From an uncultured Pseudohongiella sp. (GTDB lineage: Bacteria > Pseudomonadota > Gammaproteobacteria > Pseudomonadales > Pseudohongiellaceae): 64,000 nt of DNA. The DNA lies in assembly GCA_951812965.1 (NCBI GenBank), contig OX638341.1, positions 850,438-914,437 of the forward strand, given 5' to 3'. The notes under the pieces were generated by a model. The model made no database searches. It saw only the letters and a program-made list of their open reading frames with translations, and was not told the DNA's origin. The position numbers and the translations under genes were made by a program. The first letter of the stretch is position 1. Each line of letters opens with the position of its first letter. Of the stretch, positions 41,156 to 51,197 are shown piece after piece.

Positions 41156-43381
41156 TCAGGACCCGATGAGTGTCAGTTTGGCGTGGGACAAGGCCAGCCA
41201 TTTGCTTCCGGCAGAGTCGAAATTTACCTGTACGCGAACGTTTTCGCCATTACCTTCGCTTTGCAGCACGACCCCTTCGCCGAATTTGTTGTGCGCAACG
41301 CGCTGTCCGAGAGGCAATCCCTCCGGTTCCGGTCTGGGTACAGGCTTGGACGCGCGCGGGATATTGGCCGACCAGCGCGGCCGCCGAACCTGGGCGCGCA
41401 GCCGCAGGTTTTCAACAAGTTCACCGGGAATTTCGCTGACGAATCGGGATGCCATGCTCAGGTTGACCTGGCCATGCAGGCGCCGCGACTCGGCATAAGT
41501 CAGATACAGCTTTTTCCGGGCCCGGGTGATGCCGACATAGCAAAGCCGGCGCTCCTCTTCCAGGCCGTTGGGGTCTTCCATCGACATGCGATGCGGAAAC
41601 AGGCCTTCTTCCATGCCCGCCAGGAAAACCAGGGGAAACTCCAGGCCCTTGGCGGAATGTAAGGTCATCATTTGCACCGCGTCGCTGTCTTCCCCCGCCT
41701 GGGCGTCGCCGGCATCGAGCGCGGCCTGATCGAGAAAGGCTGCCAATTGATTCCGCTGTTCGGCTTCGTCCAATTCCACCATGCTCGCAAATCCGCCCGC
41801 GGCATTGACCAGTTCTTCCAGGTTTTCGAGCCGGTTCTGGGCGATTTCGCCGCCCTCCTTCTCGTGATGTTCGAGCAGGCCGCTGTTCTCGATCACGAAT
41901 TGAACCTGTTCGGCCAACTCCTGCTTTTCGGATTCGCCCCGCAGGGCATCGATCAATTGCAGGAAACGCAGAACGGCGGCCGCCGCGCGACCGCTGAGAA
42001 CACCCCCATTCACGCATTTGACGGCAGCCGCCCACAACGAGACCTGCTCTCGGCGCGCCACCTGCCGGATAAGGTCGAGAGTCCGATCGCCAATGCCGCG
42101 CGTCGGCACGTTGATAACCCGCTCCAGCGCAGCGTCGTCGTTGCGGTTCACCAGCAGGCGCAGGTAGGCGAGTGCGTTCCTGATTTCCAGCCGTTCGTAA
42201 AACCGCAGCCCGCCGTAAATGCGGTACGGGATGTTGACTCGCAGCAGTGCGTCCTCAAGTTCACGCGACTGTGCATTCGAGCGATACAGCACCGCCGCGT
42301 CGGCGTAGCGCTCGCCCTGGCCGAACCAGGATTCGATGCGTTCGGCGATGAACCGCGCCTCGTCCTGTTCGTTGAAAGCGTCGTACAGGCTGACCAATTC
42401 GCCGTCGCCGGCGTCGGTCCACAGTGTCTTGCCGAGGCGTCCGCGATTATGGGCAATGAGCCGATTGGCCGCGTTCAGAATATTGGAAGTCGAACGGTAG
42501 TTCCGCTCCAGCCGCAGCAGATGCGCACCGGGGAAGTCGCTCTGGAATTGCTGGATGTACTCGACCTTGGCGCCGCGCCAGCCATAGATCGACTGGTCGT
42601 CGTCACCGACTACGGTTACGCGCCCCTGGTCTCCGGCCAGCACCCGGACCCAGGCATACTGAATCGAATTGCAGTCCTGGAACTCGTCTACCAGGACGTT
42701 GCGGAAGCGGTTCTGGTAGTGCGCCAGCAATTGCGGATTGTTGAGCCAGAGTTCATGGGCCCGCAACAGCAATTCGGCGAAATCCACCATGCCGCCGCGC
42801 TCGCAAGTGGCCTGATAGGCCTCGTACAACTCCAGCACGTTCCGCGACCGCGCGTCCTGCCCCTGTTCGATGTTGTTGGGCCGCAGCCCTTCCTCCTTCC
42901 AGGAATTGATCGCCCACTGGCATCTTCGAGCCGGCCAGCGTGACTCGTCTATATGCATGTCCCGGGACAGCCGCTTGATCATGCGCAACTGGTCATCGCT
43001 GTCGATCACCGTAAACCCGTCCGGAAATCCGGCCTCCTGCCGATGAGTCATCAGCAACCGGCGCGCCAGCGCGTGAAAAGTCCCGATCCACATCCCCCGC
43101 AACAGGCCGGCGGCAACTTCTCCCCCGTTACCACCCAACCCTTCAGCCAATAATGCCTCGACGCGCTCGCGCATCTCCCGCGCCGCCTTGTTGGTAAAAG
43201 TCACCGCCAGCAATTCAAAAGGCGAAGATTGCCCAGTCGCCAGTAACCAGCCAATGCGATGCACCAGCACCCGGGTCTTCCCGCTGCCCGCGCCGGCCAG
43301 TACCAGCAGGTTCTGAGCCTCACTGGTCACGGCTTCACGTTGCTGCTCGTTGAGGGGATCAAGAATAGGGGCGGAATCCAT
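41156..43381 (-). CDS. uvrD: DNA helicase II (UvrD)
   Basis: Superfamily 1 3'-5' helicase for mismatch and excision repair, 741 residues (E. coli 720). Motif I is AGAGSGKTRVLVHRI, II VDEFQDCNSIQYAWVRVLAG, III GDDDQSIYGWRGA, IV LERNYRSTSNIL, V MTLHSAKGLEFPLVFLAGMEEG and VI EERRLCYVGITRARKKLYLTYA. The C-terminal Tudor-like domain (HNKFGEGVVLQSEG) identifies UvrD rather than Rep. It lies 16 bp upstream of dctP on the same strand. Confidence 0.95.
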   Translation of the reverse strand: MDSAPILDPLNEQQREAVTSEAQNLLVLAGAGSGKTRVLVHRIGWLLATGQSSPFELLAVTFTNKAAREMRERVEALLAEGLGGNGGEVAAGLLRGMWIGTFHALARRLLMTHRQEAGFPDGFTVIDSDDQLRMIKRLSRDMHIDESRWPARRCQWAINSWKEEGLRPNNIEQGQDARSRNVLELYEAYQATCERGGMVDFAELLLRAHELWLNNPQLLAHYQNRFRNVLVDEFQDCNSIQYAWVRVLAGDQGRVTVVGDDDQSIYGWRGAKVEYIQQFQSDFPGAHLLRLERNYRSTSNILNAANRLIAHNRGRLGKTLWTDAGDGELVSLYDAFNEQDEARFIAERIESWFGQGERYADAAVLYRSNAQSRELEDALLRVNIPYRIYGGLRFYERLEIRNALAYLRLLVNRNDDAALERVINVPTRGIGDRTLDLIRQVARREQVSLWAAAVKCVNGGVLSGRAAAAVLRFLQLIDALRGESEKQELAEQVQFVIENSGLLEHHEKEGGEIAQNRLENLEELVNAAGGFASMVELDEAEQRNQLAAFLDQAALDAGDAQAGEDSDAVQMMTLHSAKGLEFPLVFLAGMEEGLFPHRMSMEDPNGLEEERRLCYVGITRARKKLYLTYAESRRLHGQVNLSMASRFVSEIPGELVENLRLRAQVRRPRWSANIPRASKPVPRPEPEGLPLGQRVAHNKFGEGVVLQSEGNGENVRVQVNFDSAGSKWLALSHAKLTLIGS

Positions 43382-43465
43382 GCACCAATTCTAGCAGCGC
43401 TCTGCGCACACTGCTTAATCTGGTAGACTTTCGCGCCGCAGACTGACTTTCGGCCGGAGGCCAGC

Positions 43466-44659
<1,194 letters not shown>

Positions 44660-44687
44660 ACAGGTTTTCGCATCTGTGCGTGAGACT

Positions 44688-44764
44688 GTAGGGGCGAGGC
44701 ATGCCTCGCCCGAGAACGGCCCCGAAACCATGCAACTGACGGGCAAAGCATGCCTCGCCCCTAC
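44688..44764. repeat. paired REP element
   Basis: Palindromes at 44688-44711 and 44741-44764 in opposite orientation, 77 bp overall, with spacer CCCCGAAACCATGCAACTGAC-like sequence shared with the 14.4-kb copy. A remnant of the left flank (GTGAGAC) and of the right flank (ATGCTGAGGGCGG) is present. Confidence 0.9.
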
Positions 44765-44852
44765 ATGCTGAGGGCGGACAGCAGCTTGTAACAGCCACGC
44801 CGGGTTGCTAGTGTAAGGCGCAAACGCTGGACATCATGGTCGGGGAAAAGTT

Positions 44853-45056
44853 ATGGAAGCATTGTTCGGATTGTTATTGGTGTTGCTGCTCCTGGGTCTG
44901 GGGGGTGGTTTTTAGTTCCTGCCCGCCATAGTGGCATTTTATCGCGGCCACCATAACAAAATGGCCATTCTGATCCTGAATCTGCTCCTTGGCTGGACTT
45001 TTCTGGGATGGGTCGGAGCATTGATCTGGTCGTTCATGCAGGTGAAGGAATCATGA
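44853..45056 (+). pseudogene. superinfection-immunity-family membrane protein interrupted by in-frame TAG
   Basis: Read through, the 68 codons give MEALFGLLLVLLLLGLGGG-F, a TAG at 44913-44915, then FLPAIVAFYRGHHNKMA, ILILNLLLGWTFLGWVGALIW and SFMQVKES. The second half matches the superinfection-immunity family (PF14373), whose members have a first membrane helix, a FLPxIVAF segment and NLLLGWTxIGW. Family members usually carry Tyr before FLP, so one base change from TAT or TAC explains the stop. It could be a fresh pseudogene, a suppressed amber, or the second part restarted internally. The stop overlaps the next gene as ATGA. Confidence 0.75.
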
Positions 45057-46321
45057 AATATCTGCCCGAAATGTTTAATTTTTGCGCACTGGCGTTGTTG
45101 ACCGTGCTGCCGGGGCTTGCCGCCGGGCAGGAACTCGAACCGGTGGATCCGGCTTCAGTCGGTATGGACGCGGCGAAACTGGAACTGGTTACCGAACGGC
45201 TGCAACAGCATATCGACGACGGCGACATACCCGGCGTGACGGCGGCCGTCGCCCGTGACGGCAAGCTGGTCTATTTCGAGTCGCTCGGCGAGTACGACCT
45301 CGAAAACGGCAAGGCCATGCGGCCGGACACCCTGTTCCGCATCTATTCGATGACGCGGCAGGTCACCAGCATCGCGGTGTTGCAGCAATACGAACAGGGT
45401 AAATTCGAATTCGACGACCCGATCTCGATGTACCTGCCGGAATTCGCCGATCAGCGCGTGCTGCTCGACCCGAACAGCACCGACATCAGCCAGACCCGCG
45501 AGCGGGTCGGCGACATCACCGTGGCGCACCTGCTCACACACACCTCAGGGCTCGGGTCTCGCAGTTCCGCGCTTTATCGCGAGCAGAACGTGCGCGACAA
45601 ATCGATCAGCCTCGATGAAATGACCGGCAATGCCGCGCGCGCGCCGCTGTTTCACGACCCCGGCACGGCGTTCCGCTATGGTATTCACGCCACCATCCTC
45701 GGCAAGCTGGTGGAGATCTGGTCGGGCCAGTCCTACGACGAGTATCTGCAGGAACACCTGTTCGAGCCCCTCGGCATGGAAAGCACCATGTTCTGGGCCG
45801 AAGGCGCCGACGCCGAACGGCTGGCGGAAGTCTATCGGCCCGCGGACGGCCGCCTGAATCCCTACCGCATCGAGCAGGTTTCATGGACTTCGCGGCCGCC
45901 GCTGATCGAAGGCGGCGTCGGCCTGCTTTCCACCGTGCCCGACTTCATGCGCTTCAGCCAGATGATTCTGAACAGGGGCGAACTTAACGGCGTGCGAGTA
46001 CTGCAAAGCGAAACCGCCGAGTTGGTCTACGAGAACGCCGTACCCGACGCGGCCATGCCCATCGGCACGGGCGGCTACTGGCTCGGTTCGGGCTGGACCC
46101 TGGGCGGCTTCAACCTGGTCATGGACGCGAGCGCCTACAATTTCCCCGTCAGCAACGGCGTGATCTGGTGGGACGGTTCGGCTGCCACGCGCTACTTCAT
46201 CGATCCCAACGAAAACACCGTCATGGTAATCATGAGCCAGGTCTCGCCATCCAGCGGCGGCGGCTTCCGCGAGAATTTCAGGCGCCTGGTCGATGAAGCC
46301 ATTACAGAGCGCAAAAACTGA
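45053..46321 (+). CDS. exported beta-lactamase-fold serine hydrolase (SxxK altered to SxxR)
   Basis: A 422-residue member of the beta-lactamase/transpeptidase family (PF00144; esterases, EstB-like). The signal peptide is MKYLPEMFNFCALALLTVLPGLAAG. Family blocks are LFRIYSMTRQVTSIAVLQQYEQG, HLLTHTSGLG, FRYGIHATILGKLVEIWSGQSYDEYL and EHLFEPLGMESTMF. The catalytic tetrad normally reads SMTK; here it is Ser99-Met-Thr-Arg102, so the general base Lys is Arg. Activity may be lost or changed. ATG 45053 overlaps the preceding stop. The product could act on beta-lactam-like or ester substrates, but no substrate can be assigned. Confidence 0.88.
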   Translation: MKYLPEMFNFCALALLTVLPGLAAGQELEPVDPASVGMDAAKLELVTERLQQHIDDGDIPGVTAAVARDGKLVYFESLGEYDLENGKAMRPDTLFRIYSMTRQVTSIAVLQQYEQGKFEFDDPISMYLPEFADQRVLLDPNSTDISQTRERVGDITVAHLLTHTSGLGSRSSALYREQNVRDKSISLDEMTGNAARAPLFHDPGTAFRYGIHATILGKLVEIWSGQSYDEYLQEHLFEPLGMESTMFWAEGADAERLAEVYRPADGRLNPYRIEQVSWTSRPPLIEGGVGLLSTVPDFMRFSQMILNRGELNGVRVLQSETAELVYENAVPDAAMPIGTGGYWLGSGWTLGGFNLVMDASAYNFPVSNGVIWWDGSAATRYFIDPNENTVMVIMSQVSPSSGGGFRENFRRLVDEAITERKN

Positions 46322-46921
46322 ATGGCTGTCGGCAAAAGCGACGGCCGGGTCGACGATTACCTGGCGAAACACGAACAATGGCGCGAGCAGTTCCTCGCGT
46401 TCCGTGAAGTGCTGCTGGCCGCCGGGCTGTCCGAAGACATCAAGTGGGGGATACCCGCCTATCTCTGCGACGGCAAGAACCTGATCGGCTTCGCCGGATT
46501 CAAACAGCACTGCGCGCTCTGGTTTCACCAGGGCGTTTTCCTGAAAGACGCCGCCGGCAAGTTGAGCAACGCCCAGGAAGGCAAGACCCAGGCCATGCGG
46601 CAATGGAAGTTCACCCCCGGCGAGACAGTCCCGCGCGAGCTACTGCTCGATTACGCGCTGGAAGCGATCGAAAATCACAAGGCGGGCAAGAAGGTCAAAC
46701 CCGTTTCCCGGCAATTGCAGGTCCCGGAAGAACTTGAAAACGCCATGAGCAGCGATGCGAAGCTGCGGGAGGCCTTCATCGACCTGACCCCCGGCCGGCA
46801 AAAGGAATATGCTGAATACATCGGCGGCGCCAAGCAGGAAAAGACGCGCTTGGCGCGCCTGGAAAAAGCCCGCCCGCTGATCCTGGCCGGCGGCGGCCTG
46901 CACGACAAGTACCGAAGCTGA
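46322..46921 (+). CDS. YdeI/DUF1801 family protein
   Basis: A 199-residue protein with an N-terminal DUF1801 domain (SEDIKWGIPAYLCDGKNLIGFAGFKQHCALWFHQG) and a C-terminal YdeI/OmpD-associated-type segment (LREAFIDLTPGRQKEYAEYIGGAKQEKTRLARLEKA). It starts 1 bp after the preceding stop, so it is probably cotranscribed with the hydrolase. The function is unknown; Bacillus YdeI-type proteins are linked to stress. It converges on the PLP decarboxylase gene. Confidence 0.87.
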   Translation: MAVGKSDGRVDDYLAKHEQWREQFLAFREVLLAAGLSEDIKWGIPAYLCDGKNLIGFAGFKQHCALWFHQGVFLKDAAGKLSNAQEGKTQAMRQWKFTPGETVPRELLLDYALEAIENHKAGKKVKPVSRQLQVPEELENAMSSDAKLREAFIDLTPGRQKEYAEYIGGAKQEKTRLARLEKARPLILAGGGLHDKYRS

Positions 46922-48355
46922 CTATCCAGCAGGAATTGCCTCTTTACCGAAACGCTCGATCGCTTCGAGCGTTGCGCGCACATCGGCCCAGGTCGTCGAG
47001 TGGTTGATGACGCAAAGTCGCAGTGCGAACTTCCCGTGCAGCATCGTTGACGAAATAAAGGCGAGGTCGTCCCAGAACAAGTGGGCTAGAACCGTTCTGT
47101 TGACGTCTTCGATGGCTTTCTCGTCCAGACTTCGGTCGCCGGGATTGACACGGCAGCAAACGATGCCCAGCTTCGCCGAATTCAGGCACTCCAGGACAGG
47201 GCTGGCCGCGATGTACTCTTCGGCCTGCTCCGCCAGTTCTATCCCGTTCATGACGGCTTCGCGGAACGCGGCCATGCCGAAAGTCTGGATCGACATCCAC
47301 ACCTTCAGGGCCTTGAACCCGCGGCTCAATTGCAAGCCCCGATCCGTGATATTGGGGTGGTTCTTGCCCCATACCGTGTCCTGCAGAATGTCGGGACGAA
47401 CCGCGAACGGGCGCTCCAGGGTTGCCGCGTCCTTGACCAGCAGGCACCCGGCCTCGTAAGGCTGGAACAGCCACTTGTGCGCGTCCAGCCCGATCGAGTC
47501 GGCGCGTTCGATGCCGGCCATGAGCTGCTTGCCGCGCTCGGTAACCACGGCGAACCCGCCATATGCCGCGTCAACGTGCAGCCAGACGTTCTCGGCCTCG
47601 CAATAGTCAGCCAGTTCGGCAAGCGGATCGATAGACCCCGTGCCGACGGTGCCGGCATTGGCGGCCACCGCGATGGGGTTGAATCCCGCGGCGCGGTCTT
47701 CCGCGACGATGCGCGCGAGTTCCGACATGTCCATGCAAAATTCCGCATCGGTGGGAATCAGACGGATGCATTCCAGCCGCACGCCGATAATCATCGCGGC
47801 GCGCTTGAACGCGCTGTGACTTTGATCACTCATGTAAACGGTCATGCGGTCGGGATGGCCCGCCGCTTCCCGCGCTGCGACAAAGGCGTCGACGCTTGCC
47901 GCCGAACCGCCGCTGGTGAACAGCCCGCCGGCGCTTTCCGGATATCCGATCCAGCGTCTGAACCAGTCCACCACGACGAGTTCGAGCTGGCTGGGCCCGC
48001 TGGCGACCAGCCAGGTGCAGGCATTGACGTTGAAGCCGGCGGCCATGAAATCGGCCACGATACCGGGCCAGGTGGGCTCCGACGGAACGAATCCGAAACA
48101 ACGCGGATGATCCAGCCGCATGGCGACCGGCAGAATATCGCGCGCCGCCATTTCCAGGACTTCCCGCGCCGGTTGACCTTCTTCGGGTGGATCCTTGAGC
48201 AGCAGTTCTTCCAGGACCTCGCGAAAATCTCCTTCCCAGGCATTCTGTTGCGGTAATTCTTCTATACGTTCGACCAGCAATTCCGCTGCGCGGTTGGCAA
48301 GCGCGATTTTCTCGGCCGACGTCATGGCGAAACCGGAATTTGTCGCTTCGGTCAT
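46922..48355 (-). CDS. PLP-dependent decarboxylase (aromatic-L-amino-acid decarboxylase type, group II)
   Basis: A 477-residue group II amino-acid decarboxylase. The PLP Lys is Lys294 in GLDAHKWLFQPYEAGCL, preceded by HVDAAYGGFA (Asp262) and SDQSHSA (His180). LDHPRCFGFVPSEPTWPGIVADFMAAGFNV resembles aromatic amino-acid decarboxylases and related plant and bacterial enzymes. The ATG at 48355 follows a GGGAG ribosome-binding site, so the frame upstream to 48469 is not used. The substrate is not predictable; tryptophan, tyrosine, DOPA, glutamate and 2,4-diaminobutyrate decarboxylases share this fold. It is divergent from the acyl-CoA cluster. Confidence 0.88.
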   Translation of the reverse strand: MTEATNSGFAMTSAEKIALANRAAELLVERIEELPQQNAWEGDFREVLEELLLKDPPEEGQPAREVLEMAARDILPVAMRLDHPRCFGFVPSEPTWPGIVADFMAAGFNVNACTWLVASGPSQLELVVVDWFRRWIGYPESAGGLFTSGGSAASVDAFVAAREAAGHPDRMTVYMSDQSHSAFKRAAMIIGVRLECIRLIPTDAEFCMDMSELARIVAEDRAAGFNPIAVAANAGTVGTGSIDPLAELADYCEAENVWLHVDAAYGGFAVVTERGKQLMAGIERADSIGLDAHKWLFQPYEAGCLLVKDAATLERPFAVRPDILQDTVWGKNHPNITDRGLQLSRGFKALKVWMSIQTFGMAAFREAVMNGIELAEQAEEYIAASPVLECLNSAKLGIVCCRVNPGDRSLDEKAIEDVNRTVLAHLFWDDLAFISSTMLHGKFALRLCVINHSTTWADVRATLEAIERFGKEAIPAG

Positions 48356-48460
48356 ATCGACTCCCTTTTCGAGGCAATATATCAGCATTGCCTTGGAATG
48401 GTGTAATTCCGAAATAATTCCAATAAAATCCGCAGCTTTACGGGATATGAGCCGGAGCGG

Positions 48461-48520
48461 GAGAAGCAATTGAGCAGCAGGAGAAGCAATTGAGCAGCAG
48501 GAGAAGCAATTGAGCAGTGG
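48461..48520 (+). repeat. three 20-bp tandem repeats, each carrying a ribosome-binding site and TTG
   Basis: Units at 48461-48480, 48481-48500 and 48501-48520 (GAGAAGCAATTGAGCAGCAG; the third ends TGG). Each has GGAG or GGGAG about 7 bp before a TTG. The first two TTGs (48470, 48490) open seven-codon frames, M-SSRRSN, that end in a TGA overlapping the next TTG. The third TTG starts the gene at 48510. Confidence 0.85.
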
Positions 48521-49940
48521 AATAACCGGATTCGGCGCTTACATTCCACAGGCGCGGCTGCAACGGGCGGTCATCGCCGAGGCGAACGCCTGGTTCGACG
48601 CCGGCCTCAAGTCCCTCGGGCGCGGGCAGCGCAGCATGTGCAACTGGGATGAAGACGCCATCACAATGGGTGTCGAAGCGGCGGCCGATTGTCTCGCCGG
48701 ATTCGACGGCTACGCGCCGGAAAGCCTCTATTTCGCATCGACTACCTTCCCCTTCCTCGACCGGCAAAATTCCGTCGTGCTCACCGAGGCCCTCGACCTG
48801 CCGCGGCAGGTGCAGGCCATGGACGTGAGCGCATCCCAGCGCGCGGCGACCTCCGCATTGCTGGCATTGCTGCAAGGCGAGCGCGGCGGCATGGTGGTGG
48901 CATCGGAACATCGCCGCGCCAAGGCCGGCTCCCGCGCCGAGATGCTCTGGGGCGACGCGGCGGCCGCTGTAGCAACCGGCGGCGGCCCGGTGCTTGCCGA
49001 GTTCCTCGGCGGCGAAAGCCTGGCCACCGACTTCGTCGATCATTATCGCGGCGGCGAGTTTGACTACGACTGGGAAGAACGCTGGATCCGCGACGAAGGC
49101 TATCTGAAGATCGTGCCGGAAGCGGTCGATCGCCTGCTCGGGAATTGCCGGGTCGAAGCCGGCGACATCACACATTTCATCCTGCCGACGGACCAGGCGC
49201 GCACTCCGCCGGCGGTAGCGAAGCGGCTGGGAATCGATCCCGGCGCCATCGTCGACAATCACGCCGCGACTGTTGGAGTGGCGGGAGCGGCGCAACCGCT
49301 ATTGCTGCTGGCGAAAACGCTGGAATCGGCCAAACCGGGCGATCTCATATTGCTCACCGGATTCGGACAAGGCTGCGACGCCTTGCTGTTCCGCGCTACC
49401 GATGCAGTCAGCGGCTTCAAGCCCGCAAGAGGCGTTGCCGGAACGCTCGCGGCGGGCCGCGAGGAAACGAACTACTCAAAATTCCTGGCGTTCAACAATC
49501 TGATCGAGCGAGACATCGGCAAACGCGGCGAAACCGACAAGCAAACCTACCTTTCCGGCTACAATCGACGGCGGGACCTGGTGACTTCCTTCGCCGGCGG
49601 TAAATGCCGGGAATGCGGCACGGTGCAGATTCCACGCGAGAAGTATTGCGTGAATCCCGACTGCAACGCCCTCGATAGCCAGGACAGCTATTCCTTTGCC
49701 GACAAGCAAGGCGTAGTCTTGACCTGGACGGCCGACCGCCTGACTTTCGACTGGAGCCCGCCGGCGTATTTCGGCATGGTGCAATTCGACGGCGGCGGCA
49801 AGTTGATGATGGATTTCACCGAAGTGTGCGAGGGCGGCATCGACTCGGGCTCAAGGATTTCGGTACATTTCCGTATACGGCAATTCGACCCGCAACGCGG
49901 ATTCAGAAAATATTTCTGGAAGGCGCGAATTCTGGATTGA
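48510..49940 (+). CDS. HMG-CoA-synthase-like protein fused to a DUF35 zinc-ribbon/OB domain
   Basis: A 476-residue fusion. Residues 1 to about 330 have the thiolase-superfamily HMG-CoA synthase fold (GITGFGAYIPQARL, NWDEDAITMGVEAAADCL, DNHAATVGVAGAAQPLLLLA, ILLTGFGQGCDALLF). The C-terminal part is DUF35: a zinc ribbon KCRECGTVQIPREKYCVNPDC near 366-386 and an OB fold (YFGMVQFDGGGKLMMDFTEV). Where HMG-CoA synthases have the nucleophilic Cys (FACKAGT), this reads SASQRAAT, and the usual His (FHQP) reads FILP. It may therefore be non-catalytic and serve the thiolase 48 bp downstream. The start is TTG in the third 20-bp repeat. Confidence 0.85.
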   Translation: MSSGITGFGAYIPQARLQRAVIAEANAWFDAGLKSLGRGQRSMCNWDEDAITMGVEAAADCLAGFDGYAPESLYFASTTFPFLDRQNSVVLTEALDLPRQVQAMDVSASQRAATSALLALLQGERGGMVVASEHRRAKAGSRAEMLWGDAAAAVATGGGPVLAEFLGGESLATDFVDHYRGGEFDYDWEERWIRDEGYLKIVPEAVDRLLGNCRVEAGDITHFILPTDQARTPPAVAKRLGIDPGAIVDNHAATVGVAGAAQPLLLLAKTLESAKPGDLILLTGFGQGCDALLFRATDAVSGFKPARGVAGTLAAGREETNYSKFLAFNNLIERDIGKRGETDKQTYLSGYNRRRDLVTSFAGGKCRECGTVQIPREKYCVNPDCNALDSQDSYSFADKQGVVLTWTADRLTFDWSPPAYFGMVQFDGGGKLMMDFTEVCEGGIDSGSRISVHFRIRQFDPQRGFRKYFWKARILD

Positions 49941-49988
49941 TATCAAACTCCCGCATCGCGGGCGCAAACAGACAGCGAGGCAAGCACA

Positions 49989-51185
49989 GTGGCTGAAGGC
50001 ATAAAAGACAAGGTCGTAATTCTTGGTATGGGCTGCAGCAAGTTCGGCGAACGCTGGGACGCCAGCCCGTCGGACCTGATGGTCGAGGCGTTCGAGGAAT
50101 GTCTGACCGACGCGGGTATCGAACGCGGCGAAATCGAGGCGGCCTGGTTCGGAGCGGGCATCGACGCCTTTCACGTCGGGGCGAGCGCCATGCCCATGGC
50201 CATCGCCTTGCGCCTGAACTACATCCCGGTGACCAAGGTGGAGAACATGTGCGCCACCGGCACCGAGGCTTTTCGCGGCGCGGTTTACGCGGTCGCCTCG
50301 GGCGCCTGCGACATCGCGCTCGCGCTGGGCGTGGAAAAACTCAAGGACACCGGCTATGGCGGCCTGCCGCAACGCTCGCGAGGCGTCGAGAACGACATGT
50401 ATTGGCCGAACTTGTCCGCTCCCGGCGCGTTCGCGCAACTGGCCACCGGCTACCGCGCGCGGCACCGGCTCAACAAGCAGGATCTGAAACGGGCCATGGC
50501 CCATGTTTCGGTCAAGAGCCACGCCAACGGCGCCAGGAATCCCAAGGCTCATCTGCGCAGGGAAATCACCGAGCAACAGGCGATAGATGCGCCATTCATC
50601 GCCGAACCCATCGGACTGTACGATTGCTGTGGTGTCAGCGACGGTTCTGCCTGCGCCATCGTCACGACTCCGGAAATTGCTCGCAGCCTCGGCAAGGAAC
50701 ACCTGGTTTCGGTGAAGGCGCTGCAACTGGCGGTTTCCAACGGCACCGAGTCCAGCCATGAAAGCTGGGACGGATCCTATCTCAAGACCACGCGCATCGC
50801 CGCGCAGCGCGCCTACGACGAAGCCGGCGTGCGCAAGCCGGCGCAGGAAATCAGCATGACCGAAGTGCATGACTGTTTTTCGATCACCGAACTGGTGACC
50901 ATGGAAGATCTGCAACTTGCCGAGGAAGGCAAGGGCGTTACCGCGGTGCTCGACGGCAACTTCGACGCCGAAGGCAAGCTCCCTTGCCAGATCGACGGCG
51001 GCCTGAAGTGCTTCGGCCACCCGATCGGCGCTTCCGGCCTGCGCATGATTTACGAGAACTATCTGCAATTGCAGGACCGGGCCGGGCCGCGGCAACTGGC
51101 GGACCCGAAACTGGGCCTGAACCACAATCTCGGCGGCTTCCCGCACCAGAACATCTGCAGCATCTCCATGATCGGGCACTTGTAG
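49989..51185 (+). CDS. SCP2-type thiolase (acetyl-CoA acetyltransferase family)
   Basis: A 398-residue thiolase of the SCP-x/archaeal type. The acylated Cys is Cys88 in VENMCATGTEAFRGA. EVHDCFSITELV holds the active-site His, and GGLKCFGHPIGASGLRM holds the second Cys and His, so the site is complete. Such thiolases commonly need a DUF35 partner, here fused to the HMG-CoA-synthase-like protein encoded just upstream. The direction, cleavage of a 3-oxoacyl-CoA or condensation, cannot be told from sequence, but the neighbouring dehydrogenases favour cleavage. The start is GTG; the next gene follows after 12 bp. Confidence 0.9.
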   Translation: MAEGIKDKVVILGMGCSKFGERWDASPSDLMVEAFEECLTDAGIERGEIEAAWFGAGIDAFHVGASAMPMAIALRLNYIPVTKVENMCATGTEAFRGAVYAVASGACDIALALGVEKLKDTGYGGLPQRSRGVENDMYWPNLSAPGAFAQLATGYRARHRLNKQDLKRAMAHVSVKSHANGARNPKAHLRREITEQQAIDAPFIAEPIGLYDCCGVSDGSACAIVTTPEIARSLGKEHLVSVKALQLAVSNGTESSHESWDGSYLKTTRIAAQRAYDEAGVRKPAQEISMTEVHDCFSITELVTMEDLQLAEEGKGVTAVLDGNFDAEGKLPCQIDGGLKCFGHPIGASGLRMIYENYLQLQDRAGPRQLADPKLGLNHNLGGFPHQNICSISMIGHL

Positions 51186-51197
51186 AATCCGGTCCCG

